Counted from the first letter of the stretch, positions 27,224-36,490 are shown. The stretch: DNA of 64,000 nucleotides from Myroides odoratimimus (GCF_001485415.1 NZ_BCMQ01000014.1:1-64000); one strand, 5' to 3'. Notes: generated by a model from the letters alone, not told the origin. Numbers and translations: made by a program.

Positions 27224-28522
27224 TTATAATCTTGAATCAACAATATCTCTATCTAAACATGCCTTAGTATCAAATATTACAGCATTATTTACAGTTAAAT
27301 CCTTTAATTCTAAAGTCAAAAACTGTTTATGTGCTACAGCAATTACTACTGCTTCATATTTCTTATTCTCTGGTAAAGTTTCTTCTATAATACTAAAACC
27401 ATATTCATGTTTTACCTCCTCTGCCTTTGCCCATGGATCATATACATCTACATTCACACCAAACTTCTTCAACTCTTTATAGATATCAGCAACTTTCGTA
27501 TTACGAACATCTGGACAGTTTTCTTTAAAGGTAACTCCTAAAATCAATACATTAGCCCCTTTAATATGTAAATCTTTCTCAATCATTAATTGTATTGTCT
27601 TAGACGCTACGAAAGAAGCCATTCTATCATTCACTCTACGTCCTGACAAAATTACTTCTGGATGATATCCTAATTGAGTCGCTTTATGTGCTAAGTAATA
27701 TGGGTCTACTGAGATACAGTGTCCTCCTACTAAGCCAGGCTTATACTTAAGAAAATTAAACTTAGTGCCTGCTGCATCTAATACATCATTTGTATCTATC
27801 CCTACTTTATCAAAAATTAAAGCTAACTCATTTACGAAAGAAATATTGACATCACGTTGTGCATTCTCTATTGCTTTTGACGCTTCTGCTACTTTTAAAG
27901 AAGGTGCTAAATGTGTTCCTGCTTTAATGATCTTTTTATACAGATTATCTATCTCCATCGCAATTTCAGGAGTACTTCCTGAAGTTACTTTCATAATAGT
28001 AGTCAAAGTGTTCACTTTATCTCCTGGATTAATACGTTCTGGAGAATATCCAACATAAAAATCTTGGTTAAACATTAAACCAGAGAACTCTTCTAATAAA
28101 GGCACACAAACCTCCTCTGTACATCCTGGATATACTGTAGATTCATAAATCACAATATCTCCTTTTTTCAAGACTTTACCAAGCATAGTAGAAGCGCCTC
28201 TTAATGGTCTTAAATCCGGGGCATTAAATTCGTCAATAGGTGTCGGAACAGTTACAATATAGACGTTTGCAGTTTCTAACAACACCAAATCATTAGAAGC
28301 TTGATACCCCTTCGTAAAATCATTTAATTTAGCTTTATTTAAAGAAATATTTAGTTGTTCTAAATCAGCTTCTAGCGTATGATCTTCTCCACGATTTAAC
28401 TCATCTACTCTCTCTTTATTAATATCAAATCCTATAACTTGAAAATGTTTAGAAAATTCTATCGCTAGAGGTAATCCTACATAGCCTTGTCCTATTACTG
28501 CTATTTTATAATCTGTTCTCAT
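27224..28522 (-). CDS. UDP-N-acetyl-sugar 6-dehydrogenase (WbpA/TviB family), copy 2
   Basis: 432 residues of the UDP-glucose/GDP-mannose dehydrogenase family. NAD-binding is shown by VIGQGYVGLPLAIEFSKHF, the middle helix by AKAIENAQRDVNISFVNELA and the catalytic Cys by GLVGGHCISVDPYYLA (about residue 265). TFKENCPDVRNTKVADI marks the C-terminal UDP-binding domain. It oxidises C6 of a UDP-HexNAc to the uronic acid, twice in succession. It is a close paralogue of the gene immediately upstream, so one of the two may have a different substrate. Confidence 0.92.
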   Translation of the reverse strand: MRTDYKIAVIGQGYVGLPLAIEFSKHFQVIGFDINKERVDELNRGEDHTLEADLEQLNISLNKAKLNDFTKGYQASNDLVLLETANVYIVTVPTPIDEFNAPDLRPLRGASTMLGKVLKKGDIVIYESTVYPGCTEEVCVPLLEEFSGLMFNQDFYVGYSPERINPGDKVNTLTTIMKVTSGSTPEIAMEIDNLYKKIIKAGTHLAPSLKVAEASKAIENAQRDVNISFVNELALIFDKVGIDTNDVLDAAGTKFNFLKYKPGLVGGHCISVDPYYLAHKATQLGYHPEVILSGRRVNDRMASFVASKTIQLMIEKDLHIKGANVLILGVTFKENCPDVRNTKVADIYKELKKFGVNVDVYDPWAKAEEVKHEYGFSIIEETLPENKKYEAVVIAVAHKQFLTLELKDLTVNNAVIFDTKACLDRDIVDSRL

Positions 28523-28552
28523 TGAGATTTTTAATTTTAAAAACTTAATTTA

Positions 28553-29908
28553 TTACAATCTACTATCTATTATACTTCTATCTAATACTGCTTTCACATC
28601 ATAAATAACCGCTGGTGAAGATACCATTTCTTCAATATTTAAAATACGGAAATCCTCATGTGCTGTTGTTAATATTATTGCTTCGTAATTATTTCTTCTT
28701 GTTGGTAAACGATGATCAGTAACCTGAAATTTTCTTTCCAACAACATTTCTATATCATCAACCACCTCTATCCCATACTCCTCTCTCACTTCCTCTACAT
28801 TCACCCAAGGATCATATACATCTACTTCGATACCATAAGAAACTAATTCCTCATAAATCTTCGCTACTTTCGTATTACGGGTATCAGGACAGTTCTCCTT
28901 AAATGCAAACCCCAATAACAATACTCTAGAGCGACTTACGTCAATCCCTTTTTGTATCATTAACTTCACTACTTTACTTGCGATAAATACAGGAATCTCA
29001 TCATTTACACGACGACCTGATAAAATTACATCTGGGTAATACCCTACTTGAATCGCTTTATGTGCTAAGTAATATGGGTCTACTGATATACAGTGTCCTC
29101 CTACCAGTCCTGGTTTATATTTAAGGAAGTTAAACTTGGTACCTGCTGCTTCTAATACATCTTGGGTATCGATCCCTAACCTGTCAAAGATTAAGGCTAG
29201 TTCATTTACAAAAGAGATATTGACATCGCGCTGTGCGTTCTCTATTACTTTTGCAGCCTCTGCTACCTTTAATGACGGTGCTTTATGGGTACCCGCTTTG
29301 ATAATGGTACGGTACAAATCATCTATATAATCTGCCACTTCTGGTGTACTTCCTGAAGTAACTTTGATAATTGTTTCTAAGGTATTGACTTTGTCTCCTG
29401 GATTAATACGCTCTGGTGAATACCCTACATAAAAATCACGGTTAAATACTAACTTAGAAGCCTCCTCTAATACAGGAATACACTCTTCTTCTGTACATCC
29501 TGGGTATACTGTAGATTCATAAATCACAATATCTCCCTGCTTTAGTACAGTTCCCACTAATTTAGACGATAATTTTAATGGGGTAAGATCAGGAGCATTA
29601 AACTGGTTAATCGGGGTTGGTACGGTAATGATATATACACTTGCCTCTGCGATATCACTGATACTCGTACTTGGTTTGTACCCCTTTACTCCTCCTGAAT
29701 TGTTATAAGTTAAGATTGAGACGTTTAACTGACTCTCGTCTACTTCTTTTGTAAGGTCAATCCCTCTTTGTAGCTCTGCTACTCTGCTTTCTTTTATATC
29801 GAATCCCACTACTGGGAAATGTTGTGCAAAGGCAAGTGCTAAAGGAAGGCCTACATAACCTTGTCCGATCACTGCAATTTTAACTTCTTTTTCCATACTT
29901 TTTTTCAT
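28553..29908 (-). CDS. UDP-N-acetyl-sugar 6-dehydrogenase (WbpA/TviB family), copy 1
   Basis: 451 residues, first gene of the polysaccharide operon. It has the same landmarks as the next gene: VIGQGYVGLPLALAFAQHF, ENAQRDVNISFVNELALIFD and GLVGGHCISVDPYYLA. It is longer through an insertion near residue 405 (ERKFQVTDHRLPTRRNN). The codon choice here is less AT-rich than in copy 2. ManNAc, GlcNAc and GalNAc derivatives are all possible substrates. The start at 29908 is chosen because MKKSMEKEVKIAVIGQ gives a normal leader before the Rossmann strand; a start at the second Met is also possible. Confidence 0.92.
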   Translation of the reverse strand: MKKSMEKEVKIAVIGQGYVGLPLALAFAQHFPVVGFDIKESRVAELQRGIDLTKEVDESQLNVSILTYNNSGGVKGYKPSTSISDIAEASVYIITVPTPINQFNAPDLTPLKLSSKLVGTVLKQGDIVIYESTVYPGCTEEECIPVLEEASKLVFNRDFYVGYSPERINPGDKVNTLETIIKVTSGSTPEVADYIDDLYRTIIKAGTHKAPSLKVAEAAKVIENAQRDVNISFVNELALIFDRLGIDTQDVLEAAGTKFNFLKYKPGLVGGHCISVDPYYLAHKAIQVGYYPDVILSGRRVNDEIPVFIASKVVKLMIQKGIDVSRSRVLLLGFAFKENCPDTRNTKVAKIYEELVSYGIEVDVYDPWVNVEEVREEYGIEVVDDIEMLLERKFQVTDHRLPTRRNNYEAIILTTAHEDFRILNIEEMVSSPAVIYDVKAVLDRSIIDSRL

Positions 29909-29971
29909 TATTGTTACTGTCTAAAGATACCGTATCGTCAGTAAGTGTCATTATTTTTTAACAATAAGTTA

Positions 29972-30005
29972 CAAATGTACACTTTTAAAATATTGGTACT
30001 AGCAA
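29972..30005 (-). promoter_or_regulatory. Predicted promoter of the polysaccharide operon
   Basis: On the minus strand TTG (30003-30005) is separated by 23 bp from TACATTTG (29972-29979), a match to the Flavobacteriia promoter consensus at the long end of the spacing range. It lies about 65 bp upstream of the first dehydrogenase gene, with no gene between. Confidence 0.65.
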
Positions 30006-30094
30006 AAATGTTGTTTTTTGTGTGTAGTAGTGTTTTTTATTAGTAAAGGCTCCCTCTTTCTTTTTCCTATATTTTTCAACTACTTCTTTTTTTA

Positions 30095-31540
30095 TTACAT
30101 AGACCTTAATTTGTTAAGCTCATCAATCATAGCAGTTCTTCTTGGATATAATTCTTGAAGGGCTTTTATAGTAGTTTCTATTTTTACAGATTGATTAATA
30201 AATCTATCTTGTATTTCTTTAATAATGTAAGCTAGACTTCTATAACCTGACCTATTATTAAGTCCTTTAGCCTGTAAAAGTACTAATGGCATTAAAAGAT
30301 CTACTAAAACAAAGTCATCATAATGTTTTTGTAAAACATCAATATAACTTAGCACTAATCCTAGATCTTTAACCTGACTCACCAAATTAAACAAATCCTG
30401 TATCATATTTTCCAAAACATAAACCTTCCCTAATCTTTCTAGTAACATTCTGTTATATGCACTTGTGGTCATATAAGTATTTTTCTTACAAAACTTATCT
30501 ACATCTTTAATTACTTCGTTTATATAATCCTTTAAAACAATACTCCAATTAGAATCCGTATAGGTGTTTTTCCACTTAATTAGATACTCGGATTTATCAC
30601 CCTTACCTTCTAGGGCAAACTTTTTATATAGACAGCGCATCTTTTCTATATCACCACTTAACTCATAAATCTCTAAAAGAAGACATTCCCACCTAAAAAC
30701 AAGCCCTAAATAATCTAACTCCTTAGCTTGTTTAATACCTATATAGACTTGTTCTTTAGCCTTGTCGAATTCTTTATTGTCTTTATAGTAGTTAGCTAGT
30801 CTAATCCTTACATCTGATAGCTCTAAGTTATTCATTATAGTGGCTAAAAAAGAGTCTATATCCTTATAATGTTCAAAAAAATCTAATTTGAGCTTAATAA
30901 GGTGTTCAAGCAAAAAACGATTATCTTTCTCTTTACTAGCCTTTTTATCAATATAGGTTAAAAAACGTTCTTTGTTTTCCGTTTTAAAACAAAGCATTTT
31001 ATATGAGTCTAATAAATCATAGCCATAGTCTCCATAGTCAAAGTAAATCTCTCTGTTTATTTGACTTTCTAAAAATTCCATTAGATCTAATTTAAGCTCT
31101 CCTATTTCTTGTGATTCTATTAGCTTATCTAAATACTGCAATATCTCAGATAACAAAACACCTATATGCCCACTACTATCATCACAATACTCTACAACTT
31201 TAATTACTTCTGTTAAAGCCGCCTTTATAATGTCTAAAGACTCTTTATACCTGTGACGTTGAATCAACACCTCTAAAGTCTCTAAGTGTTCTTGTAACTC
31301 ACTAGCAAGTCTTGGTGTGTTATTATAATCTATAAAGCCCTTATAATTATAAGAGCTTATAATACTTTTAAAAAGTGCTCTATACCTATTTTGAATATCA
31401 TCATTTTTAAACTTATCTGAGAAATAAGTCTCTAGATCCAGTTTAAACTGAGGATTCCTCTCACTGTAATACACAATAAACTCTTCTAATTCTTCTTTAT
31501 GAATTTCTTTTAAAATCTTATCTATCTTTATTTTATACAT
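30095..31540 (-). CDS. Large helical-repeat protein of unknown function
   Basis: 481 residues from the ATG at 31538-31540 (MYKIKIDKILKEI); a start 16 codons earlier would run into the preceding gene. The protein is almost wholly alpha-helical, with TPR-like stretches such as DNKEFDKAKEQVYIGIKQA. The end, YPRRTAMIDELNKL, resembles the C-terminus of SWIM zinc-finger proteins, but no SWIM motif (CxCxnCxHC) is present. It lies 48 bp downstream of the next gene and is likely cotranscribed. The pair belongs to the left, rearranged part of the mobile element. Function unknown. Confidence 0.7.
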   Translation of the reverse strand: MYKIKIDKILKEIHKEELEEFIVYYSERNPQFKLDLETYFSDKFKNDDIQNRYRALFKSIISSYNYKGFIDYNNTPRLASELQEHLETLEVLIQRHRYKESLDIIKAALTEVIKVVEYCDDSSGHIGVLLSEILQYLDKLIESQEIGELKLDLMEFLESQINREIYFDYGDYGYDLLDSYKMLCFKTENKERFLTYIDKKASKEKDNRFLLEHLIKLKLDFFEHYKDIDSFLATIMNNLELSDVRIRLANYYKDNKEFDKAKEQVYIGIKQAKELDYLGLVFRWECLLLEIYELSGDIEKMRCLYKKFALEGKGDKSEYLIKWKNTYTDSNWSIVLKDYINEVIKDVDKFCKKNTYMTTSAYNRMLLERLGKVYVLENMIQDLFNLVSQVKDLGLVLSYIDVLQKHYDDFVLVDLLMPLVLLQAKGLNNRSGYRSLAYIIKEIQDRFINQSVKIETTIKALQELYPRRTAMIDELNKLRSM

Positions 31541-31588
31541 TGCTGACTTTTTATTATACTTTCTACTTAAACTTACTAAAAGAAACAA

Positions 31589-32266
31589 TTACCACTTCAC
31601 GCTTTCATAATCAAAATAATCATCATCAAGCTCTAAACTTGTTACCTTAATTTTTAATCTTTTAGCCTCACGTTCTAGTTCTTCTCTGTAAAGATTATAA
31701 CCCGAAGTTCCATAACAGGCTTTCTCTAGTAATCCTGGCAAGGCCTTAAAGGCCTTTTTACCACCATTTAACAAGAAGTATTCTAGGTTAATTTTTCTCA
31801 TATAAATATACAGGCAATCATTTAAGGTATCTATTCTACTGGTTATAAAACCTTTTAATTCTAAAGCTGTTTTTAAGTCAAATTCATACATTGCTTTTTC
31901 CATCCAATACTCAAACTCTAACAAATGTGATAGAGCTAGTTTATTAGTTGGCAATAGCCTTTGCTTGTATCTAATGGCCTGAATAAAAAATATTCCTTGA
32001 ACCCACGATAAACAACATCCATAATAAACAGATTCACTACCACTTAAATGGCCCGAGTTTCGCTTTAATCTACTATCATTAAAGGCTTTTCTAATTTCAT
32101 ATAAAACCCCGCTTATAATTTTATCACAAGAATCAAATTCTAATTCCGAATCATAGATTTGATCATTAAAGAAAATAGAAAAAGAGTCATACAGCTCACT
32201 TAAATCTTCACGACTTCCCCAAAGCTGAAAACCTATAGCATTTTTAGTTGGTTTAATATAAAACAT
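31589..32266 (-). CDS. Hypothetical protein, possibly DUF6904-like
   Basis: 225 residues from ATG 32264-32266 (MFYIKPTKNAIGFQLWG); an in-frame ATG at 32332 would add 22 residues. I prefer the shorter start because the duplicated copy at 34.1-34.4 kb keeps this ATG but lacks the upstream 65 bp. The N-terminal strand-rich start, then GSREDLSELYDSF, recalls DUF6904, an uncharacterised family; this is tentative. The rest is helical with several conserved-looking Trp/Tyr residues. The 5' half of this gene exists a second time as a broken copy (34085-34333). Confidence 0.65.
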   Translation of the reverse strand: MFYIKPTKNAIGFQLWGSREDLSELYDSFSIFFNDQIYDSELEFDSCDKIISGVLYEIRKAFNDSRLKRNSGHLSGSESVYYGCCLSWVQGIFFIQAIRYKQRLLPTNKLALSHLLEFEYWMEKAMYEFDLKTALELKGFITSRIDTLNDCLYIYMRKINLEYFLLNGGKKAFKALPGLLEKACYGTSGYNLYREELEREAKRLKIKVTSLELDDDYFDYESVKW

Positions 32267-32690
32267 AGTCTTGTCTTTTATTTTTTTACAAGATAAAAAT
32301 AGTTTTTTCTCAACAATAACAGCAAAGTTCATCTTATTAAAAATAAACCAAGTCTTTTTAAGGACAAAAAAAACCTTTAAGAGTCAATAAGATAAAAAAA
32401 AGCAATAACCTATATTTTTAAAGATATAAAACTATGGAAAGCGAAGATGATTTAAGAGCCGTTAGTATTATTATACTACTTCTGCACATTTACTGGTTCT
32501 GTTACTCTTTATTTATACGCCTTGGGTTAACCTACCCTGTGATTGATAAAATCCTTTTAGGATTTAACGCTAAAGCAAGTTTATTTCTCTATCCTATCTA
32601 CGCGAAGCTATTTTCTATTTTATTTCTAGGACTGAGTCTTTTGGAAAACAGAGGGGTAAAAAATCACCTAAAAGAAAATAATTATTCTAT
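32026..32690. repeat. Duplicated block, copy A
   Basis: This block matches 34091-34700 almost base for base, with scattered substitutions. Copy B lacks about 65 bp near 32269-32333 and has a 30-bp insertion early in mobC. Copy A keeps an intact leftward hypothetical gene but a broken mobC; copy B shows the reverse. It marks recombination between two related elements or a tandem duplication. Confidence 0.9.
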
Positions 32691-32815
32691 TTTGTATTGG
32701 AGCATCACTTTTCTTTCTAAACTCATCTCTAGCAGTTAGTCTATACATTAGTAGTTTATCTATAGGATACATACTGCTTCTTGTTTCTGGAGCTTATATA
32801 AATAAGCTTATTTAA
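32434..32815 (+). pseudogene. Truncated mobC (5' fragment, copy A)
   Basis: Reads MESEDDLRAVSIIILLLHIYWFCYSLF and onward, the same N-terminal YWFSY-type membrane domain as the intact gene at 34437, but lacks the LSKILSFLRA insertion. It shifts frame after GVKNH near 32668. Similarity resumes in another frame up to a stop near 32815 (IGYILLLVSGAYINKLI). The P-loop and all ATPase motifs are gone. Confidence 0.85.
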
Positions 32816-32821
32816 AAAAAC

Positions 32822-33099
32822 AACAGTACAACGAAGCTTAAACTGCGCAAGGTGAAGTTTTTTAATAGAGAGCATAAGAGGGAATTCTTATCTATAACTA
32901 ATCTTTTCCAAATAAAGTCGGATATGATAGCTACCTTATACAAACTGAGATGGCAAATAGAAGTTGGGCTTTCTCAAACTTGGTGAGTTTTTGTAAGATT
33001 CATCTGTTTAACTACATTAAACTATTACATTTCTTAGAAAATCCTGAGCAAGATTGGATTATTGAAGATCAAGAGATAAAACAACTTTCTTTATTTTGA
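32822..33099 (+). pseudogene. IS4-family transposase relic
   Basis: One frame reads KLRKVKFFNREHKREFLSIT, then NLFQIKSDMIATLYKLRWQIEVGL before a stop. This holds the Tyr-x2-Arg-x3-Glu signature (YKLRWQIE) and the TN motif of IS4-type DDE transposases. After a deletion and frame change, KIHLFNYIKLLHFLENPEQ continues to a natural-looking end, EIKQLSLF and TGA at 33097-33099. Only the last third of a transposase is left, so it is inactive. It abuts the broken mobC fragment, so the IS may have driven the rearrangement. Confidence 0.8.
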
Positions 33100-33304
33100 C
33101 AGCCTATTTATAGTCTAACTATGAGATAAAAACAATATAAAGCTTACTATCAAGATAGTATGATAATATAATCTCTTAATAATAAGTTTTATCGGACACT
33201 AATGGGTAAGTATATACTTTTCTAAATATCTTTACGTTTAATTTAAATAAATCATTCAATCTTTATATATGCCTATAGACAAATCTTATTCAAAAATTTA
33301 ATTA

Positions 33305-33880
33305 ATGAAAAAAGCCATTATTTTATCTGCCACCTTACTAACATTTACCTTATCAAGCTACTCACAAAGCGATACAAATACAATAGAACACCAATTTAAC
33401 ACACTAATTAGCCAATCAAATAATTGGCAAAATTACAAGGTAGTAGAGAAAAATAAATTACAACAAGTACAACAAAATGTAAAGGATTCGATAAACAACC
33501 TACAAACTACTATACGAGAGAATAAGAATTCTCTTATAGAACAAAAAAAATCCATAGATTCTTTATCCAGTCAATTACAGGTTCTTCAAGAAAACCTAAC
33601 AATTGCAATTGATAAAGAAAACAATCTTGACTTTATAGGTATCAGTACCCATAAAAGTACTTTTAAAACAATAGTTTGGTCTATTATTTTAATACTCCTA
33701 TTGGTTTTAGGTATCTTATTTATCCAATTCAAGAAAAGTTTTACCAACACAAAGGATGCCACTAGAAAACAAATCGAAGCAGAAAGTGAACTTGAAGAAT
33801 ATAAAAGATCATCCTTAGAGCGAGAACAAAAAATAAGAAGACAGCTTCAAGATGAAATCAATAAAAACAAACGAGTTTAA
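33305..33880 (+). CDS. Flavobacterial secreted/membrane coiled-coil protein (often mislabelled tRNA methyltransferase)
   Basis: 191 residues. A signal peptide (MKKAIILSATLLTFTLSSYSQ) is followed by a long coiled coil (about 45-100), one transmembrane helix (about 125-143, TIVWSIILILLLVLGILFI) and a charged cytoplasmic helix ending SSLEREQKIRRQLQDEINKNK. This architecture matches a family widespread in Flavobacteriaceae that is frequently annotated as tRNA (guanine-N1)-methyltransferase, although it has no methyltransferase motif. Its role is unknown. It is probably a chromosomal gene caught between the two element fragments. A terminator follows at 33926-33958. Confidence 0.8.
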   Translation: MKKAIILSATLLTFTLSSYSQSDTNTIEHQFNTLISQSNNWQNYKVVEKNKLQQVQQNVKDSINNLQTTIRENKNSLIEQKKSIDSLSSQLQVLQENLTIAIDKENNLDFIGISTHKSTFKTIVWSIILILLLVLGILFIQFKKSFTNTKDATRKQIEAESELEEYKRSSLEREQKIRRQLQDEINKNKRV

Positions 33881-33925
33881 CCCATAGGATAAAGCATATA
33901 AAAGACTGAGATTTATTTTATAATT

Positions 33926-33958
33926 CATTAAGAGTTAGCTTTGGGTTAACTCTTAATG
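33926..33958 (+). terminator. Terminator after the coiled-coil gene
   Basis: CATTAAGAGTTA (33926-33937) pairs perfectly with TAACTCTTAATG (33947-33958), loop GCTTTGGGT. The following T-rich stretch is loose (attatatcattttt). Confidence 0.75.
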
Positions 33959-34084
33959 ATTATATCATTTTTCTCTTACAACTCTCCTGGCGTATATTCA
34001 ATCACTCCCCCCTATTCTATCTATTTTTATATTTAAAAATGGCTAAGTACACGACAAAAATAGCATTATGTCAATAAACGGAGA

Positions 34085-34333
34085 TACATTAAACAGATTC
34101 ACTACCACTTAAATGACCCGAGTTTCGCTTTAATCTACTATCATTAAAGGCTTTTCTAATCTTAATATAAAACCCCCACTTATAATTTTATCACAAGAAT
34201 CAAATTCTAATTCCGAATAATAGATTTGATCATTAAAGAAAATAGAAAAAGAATCATACAGCTAACTTAAATCTTCACGACTTCCCCAAAGCTGAAAACC
34301 TATAGCATTTTTAGTTGGTTTAATATAAAACAT
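34085..34333 (-). pseudogene. Broken 5' copy of the hypothetical gene at 31589-32266
   Basis: From ATG 34331-34333 the frame reads MFYIKPTKNAIGFQLWG then REDLS and a TAG stop where the intact copy has Glu. Downstream matches continue with further changes to about 34091, then cease. It is part of duplicated block copy B. Confidence 0.85.
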
Positions 34334-34700
34334 AGTCTTGTCTTTTAAGGACAAACACCCCCTTTAAGAGTCAATAAGATAAAAAAGAAGCAACAACCTA
34401 TATTTTTAATATTCTAATTTTTAAAGATATAAAACTATGCAAAGCGAAGATGATTTAAGAGCCCTTTCAAAGATTTTATCTTTTTTAAGAGCCGTTAGTA
34501 TTATTATACTACTTCTGCACATATACTGGTTCTGTTACTCTTTATTTATACGTCTTGGGTTAACCCACCCTGTGATTGATAAAATCCTTTTAGGATTTAA
34601 CGCTAAATCAAGTTTATTTGCACATCCACTCTATACTAAGCTATTTTCTATTTTACTTCTAGCTTTAAGTCTTTTGGGAAACAAAGGGGTAAAAAATCAA
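34091..34700. repeat. Duplicated block, copy B
   Basis: Counterpart of 32026-32690. It contains the broken 3'-truncated hypothetical gene and the first part of the intact mobC. The extra 30 bp coding LSKILSFLRA begins just after codon 7 of mobC and is itself nearly a repeat of the surrounding ttttttaagagcc sequence. Confidence 0.9.
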
Positions 34701-36440
34701 AAAATCACTTTAAAGAAAGTAGCTATTTTATTTTTAATGGGAGCTGGGCTTTTCTTTTTAAACTTTTTCCTTTTAAAAAGAAACTTACTTATTGCAAATA
34801 TCCTATATATCACAACTTTATCAATCGGGTATATACTACTTCTTGTATCGGGAGCATATTTAAGTAGACTTATAAATCAGGAGCTTTTAGAAGATGTTTT
34901 TAATTTAGAGAATGAAAGTTTTTATCAAGAGACTCGCCTTTTGCAAAACCCGTATTCGGTTAATCTTCCAACTAAATTTTACTACCGAAAAAAATGGCAT
35001 AATGGATGGATTAATGTAGTTAATCCCTTTAGGGCAACAATTGTTCTAGGGACTCCAGGTTCGGGTAAGACCTATGCGGTTATAAACAGTTTTATCAAGC
35101 AGCAAATAGAAAAAGGCTTTGCCATGTATATCTATGATTTTAAATACGATGATCTTTCAACTATTGCCTATAACCATCTTCTTTTAAATGCCCATAAATA
35201 CAAAATAACGCCTAAGTTTTATGTTATAAACTTTGATAATCCAAGAAAAAGCCACAGATGTAACCCAATAAACCCAAAGTTTATAACAGATATCTCTGAT
35301 GCCTATGAATCTGCCTATACCATTATGCTTAATCTTAACCGATCTTGGATACAAAAACAAGGTGATTTTTTTGTAGAATCACCAATTATCCTTCTAGCGG
35401 CTATTATATGGTTTTTAAAGATTTACAAAAACGGTAAACACTGCACCTTTCCTCATGCTATTGAATTACTTAACAAACCCTACAAAGATGTTTTTACTAT
35501 TTTAACCTCGTACGACTCCTTAGAGAACTATCTCTCTCCTTTTATGGACGCTTGGCAAGGAGGGGCTCAAGATCAGCTTCAAGGACAGATCGCATCGGCA
35601 AAAATTCCGCTATCTCGTATGATATCTCCCTCTCTATATTGGGTTATGAGTGGAGATGATTTCTCCCTTGATATTAACAATCCCAGTGAGCCCAAGATTC
35701 TCTGTGTGGGAAATAATCCAGATCGCCAGAGCATTTACTCCGCCGCACTTGGCCTTTACAACTCCCGTATTGTAAAGCTGATAAACAAAAAAGACCAGCT
35801 AAAAAGTAGCGTTATAATAGATGAGCTTCCAACTATTTACTTCAGAGGCCTTGATAATTTAATTGCAACGGCTAGAAGTAATAAAGTAGCGGTGTGCTTA
35901 GGCTTTCAGGATTTCTCTCAACTAGTAAGAGACTATGGAGATAAAGAGAGTAAGGTTATTCAAAACACGGTGGGTAACATTTTCTCTGGTCAAGTAGTTG
36001 GAGATACAGCCAAGAGCTTATCTGAGCGTTTTGGAAAAATACTTCAAAAACGCCAAAGCATATCTATTACTAGGCAAGATAGATCCACATCTTTTTCCAC
36101 TCAGCTCGATATGCTTATCCCTGCTTCTAAAATATCGTCTTTAAGCCAGGGGATGTTTGTTGGGGCTGTATCTGATGATTTTTTCCAAAAAATAAAGCAG
36201 AAGTTTTTCCATGCACAAATACTCATAGATTCTGATAGGATAAAAAATCAAGAAATGAATTATAAAAAAATACCAACTCTTACCTCTTTTACAGACTACA
36301 AAGGCAATGATCACCTAGATAGGGCTATTACAGATAATTACAATCAAATAAAAAAAGACGTTGAGCTGTTGGTTAAAAATGAAATTAAACGCATTGAAAA
36401 CGATCCAGATTTAGTACACTTACTTAATAACAACAAGTAA
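34437..36440 (+). CDS. mobC: Conjugal transfer coupling protein MobC (VirD4/TraG type, YWFSY domain)
   Basis: 667 residues. The N-terminal part holds four membrane segments (about 15-140) with HIYWFCYSLFIRLGLTHPVID, the YWFSY-domain pattern of Bacteroidota MobC proteins. The ATPase domain has Walker A GTPGSGKT (about residue 206) and Walker B SVIIDELPTIYF (about 462), then ATARSNKVAVCLGFQDFSQL, the typical TraG/VirD4 motif. It couples the relaxase-DNA complex to a type IV secretion channel at the inner membrane. No tra genes for such a channel are seen in the window, so the element may be mobilised by another. A bidirectional terminator follows. Confidence 0.93.
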   Translation: MQSEDDLRALSKILSFLRAVSIIILLLHIYWFCYSLFIRLGLTHPVIDKILLGFNAKSSLFAHPLYTKLFSILLLALSLLGNKGVKNQKITLKKVAILFLMGAGLFFLNFFLLKRNLLIANILYITTLSIGYILLLVSGAYLSRLINQELLEDVFNLENESFYQETRLLQNPYSVNLPTKFYYRKKWHNGWINVVNPFRATIVLGTPGSGKTYAVINSFIKQQIEKGFAMYIYDFKYDDLSTIAYNHLLLNAHKYKITPKFYVINFDNPRKSHRCNPINPKFITDISDAYESAYTIMLNLNRSWIQKQGDFFVESPIILLAAIIWFLKIYKNGKHCTFPHAIELLNKPYKDVFTILTSYDSLENYLSPFMDAWQGGAQDQLQGQIASAKIPLSRMISPSLYWVMSGDDFSLDINNPSEPKILCVGNNPDRQSIYSAALGLYNSRIVKLINKKDQLKSSVIIDELPTIYFRGLDNLIATARSNKVAVCLGFQDFSQLVRDYGDKESKVIQNTVGNIFSGQVVGDTAKSLSERFGKILQKRQSISITRQDRSTSFSTQLDMLIPASKISSLSQGMFVGAVSDDFFQKIKQKFFHAQILIDSDRIKNQEMNYKKIPTLTSFTDYKGNDHLDRAITDNYNQIKKDVELLVKNEIKRIENDPDLVHLLNNNK

Positions 36441-36447
36441 ATTAAAC

Positions 36448-36490
36448 AAAGATAGAGATAGGTGTTTTAAAACAAACTATCTCTATCTTT
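36448..36490. terminator. Bidirectional terminator between mobC and the TopB-like gene
   Basis: AAAGATAGAGATAG (36448-36461) pairs perfectly with CTATCTCTATCTTT (36477-36490), 14 bp, flanked by A- and T-rich ends. It serves two convergent genes. Confidence 0.92.

Noticed and set aside
30095..31540. SWIM zinc-finger protein
   Set aside because: Only the C-terminal YPRRxAxxDEL pattern fits; the zinc-binding CxC...CxH motif is absent.
33305..33880. tRNA (guanine-N1)-methyltransferase
   Set aside because: No methyltransferase motif; the protein has a signal peptide, coiled coil and TM helix.
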